DNA from: Galerina marginata
Taxonomy: Eukaryota; Basidiomycota; Agaricomycetes; Agaricales; Galerinaceae
Reading direction: 5' to 3'
Assembly: GCA_023014335.1 (NCBI GenBank)
Contig: JAECYW010000018.1
Coordinates: forward strand, 62,001 to 126,000
Length of the DNA: 64,000 nt
The stretch's first letter is position 1. Each line of letters starts with the position of its first letter. Below are positions 60,149-64,000 of the stretch, in pieces. The position numbers and the translations under genes were made by a program. Below the pieces are notes generated by a model. It was not told the DNA's origin. It searched no databases and saw only the letters and a program-made list of their open reading frames with translations.

Positions 60149-62645
60149 TTACGTTTGTCGTATGCACGCCGGTATTTCTTGTTCTTGTACGAGTTGAAAC
60201 CGTCATCGGAAGCTGGCAAACAAGCGATCCTCCTGGAAGTCCAGATGCAATATTGGGCTGCCATTATTTCGAAGATCGAGGGCCTCCCCACCCCAGATCT
60301 TGTTTCCCCGGACTCCGTTGAGGCGGCGGCTAGCGCTGTTGCTAAGGTGTTCACGGACTCCTATGAGGAGTTCGCGGTCCGACGCTCCATTACGTCCCGA
60401 TCCACCAAGTGGTGGACTCCGGAATGTTCTGAATCCCTGGCCACCTATCGCGCGTCCCTCGAGGATGACGATTGGCGGTCATTCCGCAAACTCTGCAAGG
60501 AAGCTAAACGCAAGTTCTTCGATGAGCGCATCGCGGACATTGCATACGCCAACAAGCGCCCTGTGGGATCTCATGAATTGGGTCCAGAAGCGCGTGTTAC
60601 CTGCCTGCGAGGCCCTCTCTTATCAAGGGGCCCTGTGTATCTCTCTTGACTCCCTCTGGGATGCACTCCATGGAACGTACAACTCGGCCTCTGGCCGGGC
60701 TCATGATCTATCTGATATCGGCCGTATTCCTCCCATGCCAGTAAGGGAATGGCTTCCTTTTTCCATGTTCAAACTCACCGAGGCTCTTTCGGCGTGTTCA
60801 AGCAGATCCACGCCGGGCCCTGACCACATTGGTTAGGATCACCTGAAGTGGTTCATCTCCTGAGTTGAAAAGCTCTGCTGCGACTTTCCTCTGGATTGCC
60901 AATGGGTGCCTTGAGCATTCCTATTGGCCCTCCTCGTTCAAGGAGAGCAAGTCGGTTATCATTCCAAAACCTGGCAAGCCCTCCTACGCCACTCCCAAGT
61001 CTTTCAGGCCCATTGTCCTGTTGAATACCCTTGGGAAACTCATCGAGAAGATGATCTCGAACCGCATTCAGTTTGACGCAATCAAACATGATGTTTTCCA
61101 TCCAAATCAGGTTGGGGGCGTTTGGCAGCGCTCCACTGAGGATGCTGGCCTCTACCTCACTCACATTGTGTGAGCGGGGTGGGCTAAGGGACTTAAAACG
61201 AGCGTCTTGGCGTTTGATCTGGCCCAATTCTTCCCCTCGATAAATCATGATGTTTTATTGGCGGTTCTCTCCCGGCTGGGTTTTCCACCGAATGTGGTGA
61301 AATTCTTCGCCTCTTATCTTGTTGGGTGACACACGCAGTATGCATGGAATGCCTTCACATTTCCGCCTCGGTCTGCAGATGTGGGGGTAGGGCAGGACTC
61401 TGCTCTCTCTCCCGTTCTGTCGGCCTTGTGCCTGGTGCTGATTATGAGCCTCTTCGAGCTGCACCCAGATGCGTGCTGGCTCCTCTCCTATGTTGACAAC
61501 AGTACACTGATTGTACAGTTGAAGTTGCTCGACACAAATTGTTTGCTCCTCAGAAAAGCTTACAAGGTTATTTTTGAGCTTTTTACTAAGTTCGCTCTCG
61601 TCCTCGAGCACGACAAGTCGGAGATTTATCACTTTGACAGGTCATTCTCAGATTATAACCCTCCAATCGATCTGGGCTTTGCCCCGTACACCGGAGCCAC
61701 TCCCCTGAAACCCAAGCCATTCTGGCGATACTTGGGCTTCTTCTTTGATCATAAGCTCACCTTTCATGAGCACGTTCGCTTCTACTTGACCAAGGCATTC
61801 TCATCAGTTACAAGTTCTTACATAGTAAAAGAACTTGTTTTCCGGCCTGCATAGCAGGCAGAAAACATTCCTAACGCCAAGGACGGAAATACTCCCACTC
61901 ATATAGTGACCCTGCATGGTTTCTGTATCTCAGCCATTACTGGGCCAAATTTAATGATTTTGGTATCAAAAAAATCGTAAAAATCAGGGCCTTCCTGGTC
62001 ATGTGACCAGGCAATTTTAGGTTTACCAGAATGGGCTCATTTTTCCGCTTTTTTTGAGTATAAGATCATCCCAATAGCTTCAGATTTGAGCGGACTACAT
62101 ATTATTTACTTATTTAACATGTATTTATCTAACAATCTTGGTATGTCTCCATCCCCAAAGTAAGAACTTGTTTTTGCCATGCGCAGCAATGGCCTCTGAC
62201 CAAGTTCAGGCTATGCAGATGCATGGGTCGTCTACTAAGGGTCTGGAACCGCATTCCAAGCGGCTCATATACCGTTCCTGCGTGGTGCCCATAGCTACTT
62301 ATGGGTTCTGTTTATGGTACTTTGACGGCGCTAAATGTAAGGGCGCTATGAAGCTATTGAGCCAGATGCAGCGCAAGGCTGCTCTCTGGATTACAGGGGC
62401 GTTTTCAACAGTCCCCAGGCCCAGGTGTGGAGGCCCTTGCAGGTCTCCTCCCTATTCATATACTCCTCGATCGAATGGCCGCGCTTGGTATACTGCGTGT
62501 GGGCACTGCTTTTGGGGACTCATCCCGTTCGATCCTTTTTGATCGGGCATATGTTGGGCAGGGCTAAGCCTCATCCCCATTTCGGCTCATTCGCTGACGT
62601 GCCGGCAACAGCTCGCCACGAAGGGACCTATCATGGACATCGTTA
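60149..62645 (+). pseudogene. Non-LTR (LINE) reverse transcriptase remnant
   Basis: Order of motifs: linker WWTPECSESLATYRASLEDD; then in shifted frames DLMNWVQKRVLPACEALS; SRSTPGPDHIG; SFRPIVLLNTLGKLIEKMIS; the catalytic strand FDLAQFFPSINHDVL; GQDSALSPVLSALCL; and the YVDD box, which here reads YVDN. The C-terminal part resumes after the foldback insertion (61810-62198) with RLIYRSCVVPIATYGFCLWY, and then decays. In-frame stops at 'HIG*DHL', 'HIV*AGW' and 'YLVG*HTQ' and several frame changes make it dead. The 5' endonuclease domain is missing. Most inactivating changes are C-to-T or G-to-A. Confidence 0.85.
61810..62198. mobile_element. Foldback-family single element F3, 389 bp
   Basis: Begins ACAAGTTCTTACATAGTAAA and ends GCGCAGCAATGGCCTCTG. 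This is the monomer of which the element at 57628-59101 is a dimer. Inserted in the LINE between the thumb-like region and the C-terminal part. Both ends carry a compact hairpin next to AAGAACTTGTTTT. Confidence 0.75.
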
Positions 62646-62683
62646 AGAGGCTCCCCGAGCTGACCGAGCATCTGGACTTGTGA

Positions 62684-62720
62684 AGCAGCCATTGCTGTGC
62701 ATGGCAAATACTGAGTTCTT
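62684..62720. repeat. Foldback-family terminal fragment F4
   Basis: CAGCCATTGCTGTGCATGGC followed by AAATACTGAGTTCTT matches the outer end of the foldback family. Only about 35 bp remains. Confidence 0.55.
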
Positions 62721-64000
62721 TATGTTTTTATTGTCTAAATAAGTTCATCAGTATCAAATACCCAGCTACTGATTATAATTTTTAGACTAAATAAAAGCAG
62801 CATAAAATATTTAAAGACTCAAAAAAGAAATCACACAATTCCTCAGCATTTACAATTAGTAACGAAATCATTCATTTGAATAATAAATTGAAGTACTTAA
62901 GGAATGGTGCAAATATTTGTCAATATTTGTGAGCATAAATATACTCTGCAGATACCCCAGAATTTTGCAAATTTTACGATACAAAATTCATGATATTTGA
63001 ACAAGAATCCAGAAAGCTATGATATTATAATATATTTAATCTCTTATCTTGGGCATTTGCTTGACAATTAAGTTATCAGATTGCATGGTATAAATATATT
63101 TGGACTCAGAAAATTTTTCTCTTATTTTACAATTTTTTTTGCTTTCCACAACTTTCCCACACTTGGATGCAAAATGCTTATTTCTTGAAGAATACAAACA
63201 GAACCAAATATTTGCAAATAATTATCCACCTATTTTATTGCCCTGAATTTTCTGGATTTTCTGATATTAAAATTATGTAATTTGAGTCAGAACTGAGCAT
63301 GTTAGAGCCTGATTACTGATTTGCAGACTCACGTCCAAAAGTCATTTCTCAATGAGGAAATTACCTGGTCACATGATTTTAATATATTTGTAATCAGAAA
63401 AATTCAAGCTATTTTTCAATATTTTTTCCGGATTTATTACATAACATTCTCACCCCACAGATCAGATCTGCATGCTAAAAGCCTAATAATTCGATCATGA
63501 TCGACATTGTGCACAGCATGACGCACGCCGAGGTTAAAAATGACTATAGTTGACCCAATTTTGACCTCGGCGTGCGTCATCAGTCAATTAAGGATCGTGA
63601 TGTCATTAATGTGCAATATTCAAACACATAAGTATTTATTTTAGGCGTATCTCTATCAATTCTTCACGGATTCTGATGAAATAAATTGTAAAATTTTCAT
63701 AAAATTCAGGGCTATAAATTATACTAAATGTGCGTTGTGGGAATCGGACTATTTGGTGACGTATGGGCGTTATAAGAGTCATTGATGGCATATCAGAGTA
63801 TTGCATCATTGGTTACCAAGGGAAGTGATGGATCTGATGTCATAAATATAGCAATGTGATGTCATTGATCCCATCAATCAATCAATCTAAATTTAGAATG
63901 TGTTACTTTAAGCAATCAATACTGTGCTATTCTGCACCAATTTTCCTGAAAAAAAAAAGATATTGCTTGGAAAATTAATGGGATCAGTTTTTATTAAAAG
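62721..64000. other. AT-rich gene-free stretch
   Basis: No open frame, repeat or RNA gene recognised, apart from one strong hairpin at 63519-63579. Confidence 0.5.
63519..63579. repeat. Perfect 16-bp inverted repeat (hairpin)
   Basis: TGACGCACGCCGAGGT at 63519-63534 and its exact inverse at 63564-63579, 29 bp apart. The arms are GC-rich in an AT-rich surrounding. A palindromic binding site, or the relic of a small transposon end. Confidence 0.7.

Overview
The window is nuclear DNA of a filamentous basidiomycete, most likely a mushroom-forming agaricomycete. The genes carry many short introns of about 45-75 nt with GT-AG ends. The core genes are fungal orthologues, and the accessory genes and transposon types (a transposase-like gene with a 'C-x2-HK-x-LN' motif, CpG-decayed retroelements) fit that group. 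I saw no bacterial operon, CRISPR, tRNA or rRNA signal.

Layout. (1) 33-13746, housekeeping block: 3'-truncated mitochondrial EF-G1 (-), an ANL acyl-CoA ligase (+), TSR2 (-) and a large HEAT-repeat LAA1/HEATR5 protein (+). (2) 13.9-28.7 kb, an unusual array: seven copies of a ~1.3-2.0 kb multi-exon transcription unit (units 1 and 2 head to head, the rest on the minus strand). All share a promoter motif, several introns and a 53-bp block that is identical in all seven copies although the surrounding DNA has drifted. A complete plus-strand coiled-coil gene (21248-22764) and a 243-bp TA-flanked MITE sit inside the array. (3) 29.1-33 kb: a small charged-protein gene, then a tandem family of three signal-peptide genes. 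The first encodes a six-cysteine knottin-like secreted peptide; the other two have lost the cysteine exon or most of its cysteines. (4) 33.4-48.3 kb, second gene block: a transposase-like gene (-), 2-oxoglutarate dehydrogenase E1 (+), a Cep57/Ppc89-like spindle-pole protein (-) and the ribosome-biogenesis GTPase BMS1 (+). (5) 48.6-64 kb, AT-rich repeat graveyard with nested insertions: tandem repeats, two near-identical 592-bp hAT MITEs in opposite orientation, a gag-only LTR retrotransposon inside a hAT-like element, a foldback family, a PIF-like insertion, a split gene and a stop-ridden LINE.

How it fits together. TSR2 and BMS1 both serve 40S ribosome assembly, and EF-G1 and OGDH serve mitochondrial translation and the TCA cycle, but there is no sign of one linked pathway. 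The two most interesting accessory features are the seven-copy array with its invariant block and the knottin-like peptide cluster. In the repeat zone the differences between the two LTRs, and most of the inactivating LINE changes, are transitions at CpG, which points to cytosine methylation of repeats. EF-G1, LAA1 and BMS1 carry 15 single-base frame breaks between them (14 are +1) in otherwise well-conserved protein. Neighbouring genes have none; local sequence error is the likeliest reason.
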